From NCBI RefSeq assembly GCF_021130785.1, contig NC_060213.1, positions 95,038,501 to 95,102,500 of the forward strand: DNA of 64,000 bases, in the 5' to 3' direction. The DNA comes from Homalodisca vitripennis (taxonomy: Eukaryota > Arthropoda > Insecta > Hemiptera > Cicadellidae). Below are positions 1-12,250 of this stretch, piece after piece. The notes under the pieces are model-generated. The model was given only the letters and a program-made list of their open reading frames with translations. It was not told where the DNA came from and did not search any database. The position numbers and the translations under genes were made by a program. The stretch's first letter is position 1. The number at the start of each line of letters is the position of its first letter.

Positions 1-90
1 CGGCACAATATCTCCTGTGAAATGCCCTGCGTGCCGATATATATTAGATTGATCTACAGATCACAACCAAGGGAACGTCACCAATAATTG
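1..90 (+). repeat. Family A right-end fragment
   Basis: This stretch aligns in the same orientation with 19391-19480. Shared blocks include ACAATATCTC near the start, TGCGTG..GATATATATT in the middle and GATC/GCTCACAA further on. It is the end of the long repeat called family A here, and the rest of this copy presumably lies to the left of the window. It appears to be non-coding. Similarity is by eye with clear mismatches, so this is an old copy. Confidence 0.6.
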
Positions 91-99
91 GACTATTAG

Positions 100-700
100 T
101 TTATTATTTATTATCAAATAAGTTTACTCCTTCTTTGACAGATTTTTGATAGTTGGACTGATAATTTAAATATTTTCCTGTGTGTGTTTTCTTTCGAAAA
201 ACAATTGTCTTAAGGACATCTATATCTCTTAGTACACACACATCCAAAAAGGGAAGCTTGATTTGAACTTCAACTTCAATTGTGAGGCGGATGGAAGGAG
301 AAATAGGTACTACTAATGTGATTCAAAAACTTATTTAATTCAGTGCCTCAATGAGGATAAATAACAAGGGTATCATCCACACATCTCCACCAAATCTTCG
401 GTTTGAACTGAACTGAAGTCAAACCTTTTCGCTCAAATTCCTCCATAAAGACATTAGTGAAACTAGGAGACTGTGGAGAACCCATTGCCATCCCCTCATC
501 TTGACGGCAAATTTTACCCTCTAACTAAAAATAATTGCATTGAGTGCATAGTTCTTTCATAATTACTGGTACTGGAAGTTTAGTTCTATCGTTTAATGTT
601 TGATCTTCTGTGAGACGTGATTCAATAATTACGACAGTTTCTGGAACTTGTATATCTTTAAATCACTGTTTTTTGGAACTTCATCTTTGTTAAATGGATT
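100..700 (-). pseudogene. Penelope-like element reverse transcriptase, broken fragment
   Basis: Reading the minus strand gives the palm region of a Penelope-like retroelement reverse transcriptase. Visible are a segment like LTEDQTLNDRTKLPVP (about 640-570), then QDEGMAMGSP at 503-474, SFTNVFMEEFE (470-438), KPKIWWRCVDD at 402-372 and, after a frame change, TGKYLNYQSNYQKSVKEG (about 186-133). The GMAMGSP motif, the xVDD catalytic box and the TGxYLNYxSNxxxSVKxG tail are hallmarks of the family. The frame is broken by an in-frame TAG at 527-525, a TGA at 350-348 and a frameshift around 285-260. The usual YVDD or FVDD box reads CVDD. The element is truncated near 100, where family A sequence begins, and no N-terminal part or GIY-YIG domain is attached. 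It is a dead copy; such enzymes copy the element's RNA at a nicked target. Confidence 0.85.
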
Positions 701-719
701 TCATTCTAATAGAAAAGGC

Positions 720-3700
720 TAACTTAACCTAGTCCCACTTCATGTGATGAGGTCTTTTATTTCACATTTAAACATAAATATATACCACTTTCAGAATGCA
801 AGTATAAAGCTTGTAATTGACTCTTTTATGGCTTAATGGCTACAAAACACATTAATTGTAATAAACTGATACAACGGAATTTCCAACAATCCAAAAATCG
901 TTTCAAACTTCTTTTCATACAGACGAATATACATAGGGAGCGAATATCGAACTTATGTACCAAGATTAACGTCTCTTCAACCTTTGCATTAAACGGTATT
1001 GTTCAGACGGTGGTCGAAGAGACAGATTGTTGTACCTTGCTTTGACTTCTTGTTGTAAAAAACCAATTAGTAAAAATATATAATACGTTAAAATTCACAC
1101 ACAGCATGTATAACTTGATAAAAAGAAACGTATATACTATGTCTTTAGTCAGCAGGACCATTTATCCGAAACTCGGACGGGCAGAAGAAGGTTAGACCAA
1201 CATACACAAATACAACGACCTCATTTAAATAAGGAACTGTTCAGTCTGTAATACTAACACAACTTGAACATGAGCATGAATGAATCAAACTTTTTGTGTA
1301 ATACATTTTCCAAAATACCTTTAGCTGAATAACTAATACATGCCCATTGTAATTATATTTAACGAAGCTGTTTATTATGGATAAATATTATGTCTTCGCC
1401 AATTTTCCTTGGTCATTAAGTTATTCTTAAGTTTTGCTATTACAAATCTAGTAATTTTATATAGAACGTTGCGTAACTTTCTATGCAATCCGGAGTTATA
1501 TGTATTTAGCTCTAATATATAGATGTAGTCTACTTTTAACAGTGGTATACAAAAGTAACTACCTTATTACTACAAATTCAAGGTCAATAATGTAATTAGG
1601 TATGAATGCTAATTACTCTGCAGCCTCAAAATTAATCCATTTTCATTTTATATTCTTTCATGTAAATGAATGAGGAACTTGGACTCATCAAAGACTTATG
1701 TAAATCTGATGGTAAGTATAAATTTTTCCTCTGAAATCCATATCTCTTTTTTGGTAAACCACTTTCGTGATTTCGTCAGCCAGTTTATTAGCTGAAAAGC
1801 TTTAATGAACTTCAGTATAGCAGTACTTAAATTATTCCTGCTTATTATATAGGTTAATGACACATTGTGTATTATAATTTGGAGAAAATCACTACTGACA
1901 TGTAGCGATGTGTTTTAAAGTGTAATTACATTCACCTACTCGTGTATTTAACTTGTTACGCATTACTCTACATTTTGAAGTACTTCTGGATATTTATGCT
2001 AAGTGGAGATAGTATATGTTTTATAATTATGTATTTTAATATGAGGTAGATGTTCAGGATAATTCATAGGGTTTTAATTTTGTTTGTGCTAAAATTCCAC
2101 ACTATCAATTATAAAGAAAAGGAGGATTTTCATTCACTTTGGACAGGAAGCCGAGTGAACAAATTTGCTTCCGGAGAAAATAGATTTTTATGATGGACGT
2201 AGAGGTGGCCTCTTGTCGAAATGACATGTAAAACGTACCAAATATGGACTACACCACGATACCTCAGTCATGTAAGCTTATATGAAGCCAATAGCTCTTT
2301 TCTAACTTCTTTCAGCAGATTACAAACCGTACTCATATTTAGGTTTACAATACACCCTAGAATTGCTCAGATAAGAGTGACACATAGATTTTTCTGTATC
2401 TACTGCATGGTATAAACCAACCGATAATGAGCCCTCCTGGGGAACAGCGCAAAACTTATTGAATCATAACCACGAAAGGTACGGCGTTGTTGTATTACAT
2501 TTATTTTTATCTGTGAAGTATTTATTTTACAAACCTTATCGTTGAAAATGTTTTTGATAAAGTGTAAAGTGAGCAAGAGTTGGCAGACCAATGAGAAAAA
2601 CATGAGGTTGCAGACCAGGATGATTGCATTTGTCAACTTTATGAAAAGCTCTGCCAGTAAATGCCGTATTTACGATCTCAAAGTTTCAAATATTGTAGAA
2701 CTGTTTTCTTTATTTATTTATGTTTACTTATGCACATTTAACCTCTTCAGCCAGGAATGTAACAATGAAATAAAGACAATGTTAAAATGCTGTTATTTTG
2801 GAAAAAATTTTTTTACGTATATGTCAAACATTATCTTCCCTGAGCATTTGCAATTTCCTCTAAAACTGAGAAAAAGGTTATATTACCAATACCAATTAGT
2901 TAATCATGTTACACTGAGCCAACAATTGATTCTCTATACGATTAAAAATCTTCCCTACACGAATAAATTGTTAGTATAATTCCGTATCTTTCATTAAAAA
3001 AAAACTTAAATTTTTGAAGATTTATAAACGATGTTCCCGTGGTAGTTTTTCACTGCTCTTCTTAGTAATTGAACAAATGAGACATTTAAACAGGGCACAA
3101 TTTCCTATTATAACAAAAAAAAACATAAATACTTTTATAATTGAGCTGAACTATAATTAAAGTGGCATTTTTGACTAAAGAAATGTAATATCAAGAGATA
3201 ACAACGTATAAAGTCTAATTGAGCACGTTTATTAAGTTCATTAATTTGAACTTCGAATCTCGGAATATCCTAGAGTCATCCTTCGTTACTTAATTTTACA
3301 TTAAGAGCCAAAAGGTATTTTCTGAAAAGTAAAATCTAGAGGAATAATGAGTTCAAGTGAAAATAAAAACCAACATTTAAAAGAACAAAGACAAATGTTA
3401 TGCTAATCTGAGTGGTTAAGATTTATTTGCCCCTTTGGGAAATAGGAGGTGAAAAACGTTTATTTTCAAGTGGATTTTCCACAGACGGTTATTAATTATA
3501 AGCCTAGCATTAATTAACATACTGAGTTACCATAAAATAAAATTTAAATTTAAATTAATTATAATAATAAAAAAGATCTTTCAACGACTCATAAAATTAT
3601 AAACATGCTATAGGTCAACATATTTATTATTGTTCCTGATTGAGATGAACTGGAAATGTAATCTATATAATATCTTGTACTTCTCCTTCACAAAACGTTT

Positions 3701-5160
3701 TTTATTTGTACTGTATTATGGTGTTAGGTTTATCCTTAAGAAATCACTCGAGGTTTTCTTGAAATACCATAATAAAACCCAAGCTCATTTACAATTTATG
3801 AAATAACACCTAAGGGTATCTGGCAATGAATGACGTGATTTTTAATATTATTCTGAGGAACATATGAATTATTCTTTATAATTTGACGAAAGTAAAGTTC
3901 TATTTAATACACCTTAGCTACCACTTATTACCTGCCAAAGCTACGATGATTCAAACTTTATAATACCTTATCGCTCTCTTACCTGTGGTGGGAGCATGTG
4001 CTTAAAAATTCAACTTTTATAAATTAATGAAGGTCTGGGGTCACGGCTCTTGGACTGTATTACACATGGACTGACGATGGATTGTAACAGATAATGCCAC
4101 TAGCGAATTACAACACATTTTCCAATAATTATTATTTTTTGCGAGGCCGCGCAAAATCAAAGTAACATTGATTATAAAGCAAAATATTTTTAATATTACT
4201 AGTGATATCAAATTAAAATATATAAAATGCTACGAGAATCTTCATTTAACAATGTGCATTGCTATACCATATTTATAGGTATATATAAATAGTAAATCCG
4301 TCTTAAAAATCAAACTTTTTAGTCTTGACAGATTTTTTTTTGTCCATAATGGTTAGCCGATGATTTGTTATCAATAATCAGAGAATTTACGGATTTATTT
4401 TGATAGGGTTCAATATTACAGCAATAAACCCAAGTTGTTTTATTTATATTTATAATATAATTCTAAATTGTATAATACGTATACTATATTAAAAAAGGTA
4501 AATTGTTATCCATGAAGATATCGAGTAATAAAACTAATAAATGTACTGACCACCCGGAAGGCACTTAATTATCAAAATGGAATATGAAATCTTAAACAGT
4601 TTTGTGCCTTTTTGTGAACTGAATAATTTAAATCCTAAATATTACATCAATATAGTTGAATATAACTGAATATTCAATGTTTTTGGAAAGCAAGAGTAAT
4701 AATTTTGTTAAAGTAATGGCAGTGACTGTGGCGCCACTATTGACTGTTAGCGAGTGCGCGTTTTGATTTCAAGTCATGACGCATTAAATATAGTATTACG
4801 TTTTAGTTTGAATGTGCATTTTATACTAGAGTGCTTTATTCGTAGCCATAGTTAATGATTCTGAAAGCGGCATTGATAATATACTGCTTTCTTCAGATAA
4901 ACTGTTACAAAAGTGTAGGACATCGCCGTACTTACACCAGCTCTTCCATTATACCATCTTCTCATTATATGCAACTCTGCTACAATTGTATGACTCACTG
5001 ATTTCTGTAGTTATACGTAAGCTATTATTTTTAAAGCCAATACATGTTTTAATAAAATCTTTAAAATTTACAAATATTACATGATAAAAAACATCTAGTA
5101 CTAATGTTATGAGAACGTATTATGTTCATTTAGGATAAGTTTTATATATATAACTATAAC
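720..5160. other. Gene-free AT-rich DNA
   Basis: No recognisable gene, RNA or element end was found. The longest open frame is described separately (2548-2979). Short homopolymer runs and simple AT-rich tracts are present. The only compositional break is a slightly GC-richer spot around 4725-4790, with no recognisable motif. A degenerate relative of family C could lie near 3975-4010 (a weak match only). Confidence 0.5.
2548..2979 (+). other. Open reading frame of 143 codons, unrecognised
   Basis: An ATG-started frame of 143 codons, the longest ATG frame I can point to outside the retroelement. By a rough stop-codon count for such AT-rich DNA, a frame this long is uncommon but can occur by chance. 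The predicted protein is rich in Lys, Asn, Phe, Leu and Tyr, with a hydrophobic stretch around residues 50-66 (LFSLFIYVYLCTFNLF). I recognise no domain. No splice context, promoter or second supporting exon is evident. Most likely it is a chance frame; an unusual transposon-derived remnant cannot be excluded. Confidence 0.12.
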
Positions 5161-5352
5161 TGGTTTAGGGGCTCTGATTACACGTTTCACAATATCATTT
5201 CAATATCATATCAATATGCATTTGTTGAGAAAATGTGATTTTTATATCAATTAGTACAGAATATACTTTGAATGGATCAACTTGGTGAATAAGCAATGTT
5301 AAAACATATTATTGTGATATATTAATCTCCACATAAAACTAATTTTACGATT

Positions 5353-5655
5353 CAATGTTTATTGAAATTAAATAAGGCAATAGCCATTTATACAATTTAA
5401 TGTAAATAAAAGTTGTTTGACAGGTATTTGGTCTTCCGATCATATGTTAGTTTGCTTCTTTAAACGCATATGTGACAGATACGGCCAAATATAAAATAAT
5501 TGAATCGGATAAAGTAAACGCTCTGTGGTGTAATGGTAGCACATTCACCCGGCAAGTGAGAATCCGGGTTCGACTCCCGGCGGAGCAAGTACTTTTTGCG
5601 ATTCTATGTTTATTGAAATTAAATAAGGCAATAGCCATTTATACAATTTAATGTA
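5353..5655 (+). repeat. Tandem repeat unit (252 bp offset) carrying the tRNA-like segment
   Basis: The block beginning TGTTTATTGAAATTAAATAA at about 5355 recurs at about 5607, with close to 50 bp nearly identical (through GGCAATAGCCATTTATACAA). Upstream of each copy a related tail is visible: ACTAATTTTACGATTC at 5338 and AGTACTTTTTGCGATTC at 5588. The same order of pieces (tRNA-like, AGTACTTTTTG, an AAATAAGG-like block, then ATCACATGTTAG and TTTAAACGCATATGTG) occurs at 19120-19300 and 36205-36420. So the 5.4 kb locus is a permuted, tandemly repeated version of that segment. Confidence 0.6.
5519..5588 (+). tRNA. tRNA-like gene or tRNA-derived repeat head (apparent anticodon GGC)
   Basis: A cloverleaf can be drawn. 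The acceptor stem pairs 5520-5525 with 5581-5586, and the outermost pair is a C-A mismatch. The D arm is 5528-5542 (GTG..CAC). The anticodon stem is 5544-5548 with 5556-5560 and the loop is CCGGCAA. The T stem is CCGGG/CCCGG around loop TTCGACT. The internal polymerase III boxes look intact: A box TGGTGTAATGG (5526-5536) and B box GGTTCGACTCC (5567-5577). The apparent anticodon GGC would read alanine, but position 33 is C instead of U and the variable loop is only three bases. Eukaryotes normally use AGC for this codon box. There are also degenerate relatives at 19120 and 36205 with the same 3' extension (AGTACTTTTTG). I therefore favour a tRNA-derived repeat or pseudogene over a working tRNA. 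Confidence 0.5.
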
Positions 5656-5702
5656 TATATATATATATATGTACTCTAATATATATATACATATATATAT
5701 AT
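5653..5702. repeat. (TA)n microsatellite, interrupted
   Basis: Two TA runs separated by GTACTCTAA directly follow the repeat tail ACAATTTAATGTATATATAT. The same tail joined to a TA run recurs in reverse orientation at 27257-27316. Confidence 0.8.
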
Positions 5703-5984
5703 AGATTACATATTGAAATTATATTGTGAAACGTGTAATCAGAGCCCCTAAACCAACCTACAGTCCTAACTAACCCTTTGGAATTGTAAAGAGGATTTAT
5801 AACGAACCTATATAGAAAGGTTGTATGAATTAGAAAGCACAACTCATATCTTTCATTCTATCGTGCTTAAATACGTAAGAGCAAAAATGCATTACTTTAT
5901 TTGGTTGAAATTTAAAAGAAATGTATAAAAAATGTATATAACAGTAAAAGTAGACTGAATATTACGACCATAATTTAACCGGGT

Positions 5985-6210
5985 AAAAAGTAACTGACCA
6001 AGACGCGTTTTACAGCTGATTTATACGCAATTACTCAGCGCACCGACTCACGACGTAACAGACAGCGTAAATATACTGCCTGAGGAGAAGAATTGTTGAC
6101 TCTGCGAACCTTAAGTAAGGGAAACTGTAAAATAATTGAATAGACCGGACTTATATACAAACATGCACTTTCTATAACAATTTTATATTTTCTTGATCCT
6201 CGTATAACAA
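5985..6210 (+). repeat. Family B repeat, copy 1
   Basis: Core GATTTATACGCAATTAC begins at 6018, followed by a conserved stretch ending near TATACTGCC (6073). The match to copy 3 (24030-24235) continues downstream through GAAGAATTGT..ACTCTGCGA and a TTTCTTGATCCT-like block. No open frame is conserved between copies, so it is taken as non-coding. A related block (AATACAACACATGTAGC, 6373) has its counterpart at 23920, upstream of copy 3, so the local order is rearranged. Confidence 0.65.
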
Positions 6211-7460
6211 GTTGGAAGTTGTTTTTATTACTATAGTATATTGTATAGTTAAAATAATGAGTTATAGTAAAAAATATTGTTACTGAATTGTAACCACAGA
6301 AAAATTTATGTTCTAGAAAATATAACATAACAGTTCTAGAATATAACATCTATGGTCAAATCCCCTGGACAATACAACACATGTAGCTATTCCTTGCCTT
6401 GAGAATTACAATAGGATTAAGCAAGCTGTTTTACAATTGTAAGATTACAACGGTATGTATTTTTTGTATGATAATATGATATGTTACTTTGATTGATTGT
6501 TTTACTATATAATTCCCAAACATGAACTCTGTAAAAGTTGTATGAATATTTTGAATGTTTTGTTGTTACTTTAATTGTAGCCAACATTACTATGAGTAAG
6601 AGAACAGAATCTATTTTGGAATAAAAATATTAAGATTATTGCATAAAGTATAACCGTGATTTTTCATTCAATTATATAAGGTTTCTTTTTATAGATTTTG
6701 AGGCGATTAAAATGCTGTTATTCCACGTGACATCAAATAAAACTAATGAAATTACGTCTTTGATTATAATTATTATGTGATTATAATTTTTTATCAGATA
6801 TAGCTGTGACCATTTAATTTAAAGTTAAATATATGCAACGAAACTAAAACTAGTTACAGGTTTTGTATGGGAGTATTAAGAAAGTTAGATTATCTAAGCT
6901 GAAAATATTCCTTTAATACGTAAAATTATAATTCAACCACAGTACATATTAATATTTTATTTATTTCAGAAACTAAAATTAAATGAATAACCATTTACGG
7001 AATGCATTTGGCCAAAAAAACATTGTAAGCATGGTTTAATTACGTTTGACCAAATAATGTGTGTTTATAAAAATGTTCATTTCTAAGATACATTATATTT
7101 GATCTGTACAAGATCTTTTTATGTTGTCGTTGTTCTATTACATTCTTTAACGATTATTTATTGAGTTTTTAAAATGTTATCTATCTGGAAATTTATAATT
7201 TAGTAGATTTGTAATTTTTTTTTCAATAATTACTTACCTGCATCTAAAAGCTAAAACTTCACAATAAAAAAAAGTACAACAAATTAAATTTAAAACTATG
7301 CAATACTTATTTACGGAGAGTAAAAATTACATACTATTCTAGTGCTATATGTATTATGTTTAAATTGTGGAAGAAATTTAATTACATCGAATACTTTACT
7401 TACTTATATAAATATATGGAATTGTCCTAAAATAAACCACCAGAATTCATAATTCAGGCA

Positions 7461-7500
7461 CCTACATTAATGTTAATGTACCTACATTAATGTTAATGTA
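7461..7500. repeat. Perfect 20-bp tandem duplication
   Basis: CCTACATTAATGTTAATGTA occurs twice head to tail without mismatch. Each unit contains the near-palindrome ACATTAATGT. The perfect identity suggests recent replication slippage. Confidence 0.9.
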
Positions 7501-8039
7501 ATAGTCTTCTTTGAGAGTAGTCATGACGCAGTCCACATAACAATACCATAGACTCATACTAAACTCATTACAGTCTTCGTCTTGCTTATTTATGTTTGAA
7601 TCCAAATGGAGTATCTCAACATAAACTGGTTTTATACAAAAGTTAAGGCACCCGCACTGCATAAAGAATTAGCATGATATCATACCGGAGGCTTCTTTAA
7701 TGCTTAGCTAGAATTAGCAGAACACACTGCAATATGGTAATTAGGTTACAATTAATACCAATCGATATACTTCAAAGAACACAACAAATAATTCTAAAAA
7801 ATGCTGGGAAATAATCGTTAAGCCTACTGCAACGTCCGGGTAAATTTAAATTACGATTGTATAATGGCACATTAATGGTCTTTATAGAACCATTACGTGG
7901 AGTACAAATAGAATGAGAAATCAGATTTAATTTAATGTAATTATATTTGCTTAAATCATAAATTATCGGATTTTCAGAACTGCATCATTTCACTAAAAAC
8001 TTCGTCAATGTCAGTTTTATTTTTTTAAATAACACAACT

Positions 8040-8300
8040 TTAATATTTCCTTTTAACAGTGCATACGCACAAAATAAACCTCAAGAAATTTCTCAGGAAA
8101 AACTTAGGTTGAAAAACATTTCTCCCTGCTTCTCACCACAAACGTCAGATGAAAGTAAAAGACAAATGAGTACACTTTATCTGCTACAGACGCGACGGCT
8201 CCAGGGCCAACATTTTTCGTTAGAAGATTGACATACATACCTTTACCGATATTTGAGGTAAAATCAGATACAAACAATATTGTTATATTACTAAAACTAG
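8040..8300 (+). repeat. Family A internal fragment
   Basis: It aligns with 12250-12450 through TTCTCACCACAAACGTCAG, AAAGACAAATGAG, ACACTTTATCTGCTACAGAC and GGCTCCAGGGCCAACATT, then ACATACATAC. Shorter alignments reach 14268-14330 and 32100-32200, which lie inside the two long family A copies. No coding potential is shared. The short frame at 8228-8410 falls partly inside the repeat and is not a gene. Confidence 0.65.
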
Positions 8301-10120
8301 TTAAATTATTGGTCTATACTGTACGTAAGACATTGCATGGTGTAATCTGGATACCCCTAAGTATTATTTCCATAAAATATGTGCATTTCATAGTCGTTAA
8401 GTCAATGTAACTTAAATCGATTTTGGATTATTATGTTAGTATTTCTATCTAAAATTTGCCTCTCTACAGTAGATTAGTATTACAAATGTCTAGGGTTATG
8501 AATATTATTTAAAAGTCACCTATATTCAACAATATCAATAATATTGACAATCAGTAATATGTGAGCAGATCATAATTATATTACAGGTTCTTTTATGAAC
8601 GAAATTAAAGGCAAATATAGCACTAAGAAGGCTATTTAACACTTGTTTATTTATACATATAAGAAGATATTTGGCTTCAATATTTTAAGGTATGAGAGGC
8701 TCCATCGAGATAGCTTCCTAAATTTCAGATATATTGTCAATTTCAATCTAGATATGTCCAGCGGAAAATATATACTCATTGATTATTCTTAATTTGTATT
8801 AGCTATACATAATAAAACCTGCATAGCATAAATCGGAAGCTATGTTTTCTCCATAAAATAATTATAATTATAGTATCAGGGTGAGTTCAACGGTACAATA
8901 TCATCAAAATATCATATAATCAATATAAAAAATTAACGTTTTTTAACTTCAACTTGACATCCAAAAAGAATATATACCTAATATCCATCACACAGATAGA
9001 AGATAAAGTCCACAAACTAAATCCTTCTCTAGTATTATTTACATTCATATAAAACATTATATTTTTGTAAATTGACGTTTCACAGTAGTTTTTGAATATA
9101 ACATGTCTACTGTAAGTGATGAACGTGTTCGAGAAGTTAGGCTATCACGTCCCATGCTTTTACTCAGTTTGTTTAGGAACGTATTCATTCTTCGATTTTC
9201 TCATTCTCGTCATGTGGGCAACCATGACCGTCATTCACATAGAGGTAATGTCAAGGCAAATCCCGTAAATTTACATGTACCAGCATCTAATTCAGTGTTT
9301 TATATACAGAATTTAAGCTTTCAAAATTTCTTGTGACTAGACTGCAATTGTCGGAAATAAGCTGACGAGTAAAAGGACAGACATTAATGGTTGTTTTCTG
9401 CCTCTTGAATAACAGCCTTCTTTAAAGCTTAAACAATTATTAGAATTAGTTTTTTAGCAGAATCTGCTCTCCTCTTAATTTATAATTTTACGATGAATGG
9501 TAAACTGATTTAGTCCAATTTTGTTTTTTTTTTATTTAATTATAACTGGTCACTGCCAATATGTTATGGTTAGATGTGGTATGTTACTGACATAGAACCG
9601 TTATATTAAGTAGAAAGTTTTTTCAGGAACGTTTTAAGAATAGTAAAGAAATATATTGATTAATATTGCTACTTTGGAAACTTGCAGTGATACTTTGTTA
9701 AATAAAATATCTACTTATTATATAATTAAAATAAAACATTTTCCAGTCTAAACATCCAAAGAAATATGCAAATATCAGATTTTCATAAAATATATATAAA
9801 TAAAGCACAAGCTATGCTTTCACAGATTAATATTATATGAGCTACGAGTTAGGATCTCTCATAAAATCGCTGCATATTTAATAATGCTTAATGTTTACCT
9901 CCTGGCGATCCGTTTATATATTATCAACATAGATATGATAAAGTTAGCAGAATTTATAAGAGAAATACAATGGCTTATTTCCATCTTACTATACATTGCT
10001 ATTTCAGAAACAAATATTAATGATTAATTTAGATCACATTCAACTAACAGAGTTGATGCAGAATTATCACGACAAGTATTTTTTATTCAATATATAGATA
10101 TATACCTAAAGTAGTTTAAA
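8300..10120. other. AT-rich DNA without recognisable genes
   Basis: No recognisable feature. An open frame at 9103-9336 (77 codons, ATG) is short and unrecognised. A stretch at 8892-8930 weakly resembles the inner part of the 5161 inverted repeat (ACAATATCATCAAAATATCA). Confidence 0.4.
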
Positions 10121-10235
10121 AATAAAGAAATTTGAATCAAAACGTATTTCTGTAGGTGATTTATACGCAATTACGCGGTGCAGTGATTCGTGACGTCACA
10201 GACAGTGCAATTATACTGCCGAGAGTTAAGAAGCC
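10120..10235 (+). repeat. Family B repeat, copy 2
   Basis: GTAGGTGATTTATACGCAAT followed by TACGCGGTGCAGTGATTCGT, then GACGTCACAGACAGTG and ATTATACTGCC. It is among the closest to copy 3 at 24030. It contains the palindrome TGACGTCA. Non-coding. Confidence 0.7.
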
Positions 10236-10239
10236 TTTT

Positions 10240-12250
10240 CTCTGAGTTAACAGTTTGGTAATAAGAACTACAAGACAGAGCCAACAAGGTTATTTTGATT
10301 TAGTTTTCAGTTAATTACATCTATTGCTGATCATTTTCAGATTGATTATATAAATAAAGTAAAAATTACATGTCATTACTGTATTCAAATGTAGATATAC
10401 TCCTGTTATGTAAGTATGTAATTATTTATCGCCGTTTTAGTCATTCTTTTTTATCGGAGGTATGGTAAAAAACTGTTTAATTAAAAATTAATATAGTCAC
10501 TTTTTTGCTAAGTAAATATATATATAATTGAAAATTATTTTGTAGAATAGATATGGTACCTTGTATATAATCTGGCATGAATTTATACTATAGTTTTAAC
10601 AGTCTTGTTAATTCAGTGTGAACAAACTTCTATCATTTTAGCTAATGATTTTAAGTATTATTAAATATATATATCTGTAACAATTTATATTGTTGAGATG
10701 GAAGCAATCACCCGAGAACAATTTTATAACATGTGATGATACATATCATAAGCTACATGCAAGAAAAATCGTAAGAAACGATGTTTGAGAACTAGTTTTG
10801 GTAACAAAAAACGCAAACTATCAGCGTTCAGGAACACCATAACTTAAAAACGAGGCCGAGAGTGAGATCGATAACGCTAGGCTATTGCATTATGGCCGAA
10901 GTATGTGTAAAGGAAGCTTAAATTAGTTTTCATTACATATGGTAAATATGGTCACGATACAGGCCGTGAAGTGATGGTTGAGCTACTCGCCGCCCCTTTA
11001 CGACATAGAATACAGGGTTGTTTTAAATGCTCTCTTGAACTGAGTATGAAAGTAATGTTGATTGAGAGGCGCACTAAGTTTCGAGTGGGTCTAAACGGAA
11101 AGGTATCAAATAGATTTATCATATCAAATAATAATATATTCCCTTGTTACATTTTGTAGAATGATACCTAGCAGTAACCAATCGCAAGACAAGTAGATAA
11201 TATTTATATAATTATTTTAAAACTAAATTCAAGACTGGTTCCCCAATTTTGGCTAAATAACGTTAGACGACGTTGCCCGGAATACAACGTCTATATCTTT
11301 ATTCATCTTTTTTTTTTTTTTTTTTTAGAATCTTATCCACATTTGTATTTATTGCATTTTAATCATTATTTTAATTAAAATATACTTATTTTTGTTTTCC
11401 CCAAGTCTTAGTACTTATAATTCAGATATATAGTATAAAAAAACCACGTAATGTAAAGAAGTACACCAGGTCTAACTAATAAACATAATATTACTTTTCT
11501 CAAGAAACGGAGTCGACTTCACATAGTCCTATAAAGTAAAATACAATTTATTAAAACATATTTAAAACTCAATAATTTCTTTAAAGTTAAATGAATTTTG
11601 TAAATATCTCATAATGCAGGAAATGAACGTTATTAAACAACCAACGGGGCCTGTACGTCTGTGCAATTAATTTTGATAGACAGGCCTTGCAGACTAAATC
11701 TTTTAAAAAAGGTTTTATTTCATCCAAGCAATTAATTTATCGATTTGCCTTCAAAATTTAAAGGATAATCGGCCTGTCCGTATACTTGTCAATTTCTCCA
11801 TATGTGTGATAAGTATTTATTTGAGGTCCCTAAAACAAAAATTCTGGAATATAGGTGATACTCGGTCTAAGGAAGATCCTTCTGATTTTAGGAACAAAAG
11901 GTCAAATGCCATTCGTTTAACTATTTTTCTATCTGGGTGATCATTCTTCCGTTTCTCTCCGTCAGGTACTTTAATACCGTAGCTTCGCTTTATTATTGCA
12001 TTTAAGCTCAATAATTCGTCAACCTATATACCTATCGAAATAATACGTCACAACAAACATCGGTAAACTTATTTATAGAGGCTTACAGTTATAAACCAGG
12101 GTAAAAAGATTTTATTGCTCTGCTTTCATTTGTTAAACGTTTATTTACGGTTGGTTCTGTTTAGGTTGATTTTGAATTGTATTCTACTGCCATTATTTAA
12201 ATTATTTTATATTATCTACTTGATGTACTTTATTTTATTTTAGTTTAGTT
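10240..12250. other. AT-rich DNA without recognisable genes
   Basis: A run of 19 T lies at 11308-11326; it could be the reversed poly(A) of an old minus-strand insertion, but no element body is recognisable beside it. Otherwise nothing is identified. The open frames at 10971-11159 and 11817-12011 are short and resemble nothing I know. Confidence 0.4.

Larger units (their letters stand above)
5161..5755. mobile_element. Inverted-repeat-bounded element, about 595 bp
   Basis: Positions 5161-5206 (starting TGGTTTAGGGGCTCTGATTA) are the reverse complement of 5710-5755 (ending AGAGCCCCTAAACCA), with only one or two mismatches over about 46 bp. The interior carries the tandem tRNA-like repeat. This is the layout of a MITE or foldback element, or of a repeat end duplicated in inverted orientation. 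No clear target-site duplication is seen (flanks CTATAAC and ACCTACA). The outer motif AAACGTGTAATCAG also occurs at 29345-29358, at the left edge of a family A copy. Confidence 0.6.
5760..8040. other. AT-rich DNA without genes, apart from the family B copy
   Basis: Outside the family B copy I see only AT-rich sequence and a perfect 20-bp tandem pair at 7461-7500. Open frames here are short, and none resembles a known domain. Confidence 0.45.

Noticed and set aside
2542..2979. Longest open frame as a host gene
   Set aside because: No domain, no splice or promoter context, and low-complexity AT-driven composition. Kept only as an unrecognised frame.
5519..5588. Functional alanine tRNA
   Set aside because: C33, a three-base variable loop, an acceptor mismatch and repeat relatives elsewhere make a working tRNA-Ala(GGC) unlikely.
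11308..11326. Poly(T) as the tail of a minus-strand retroelement
   Set aside because: No recognisable element body or target duplication next to it.
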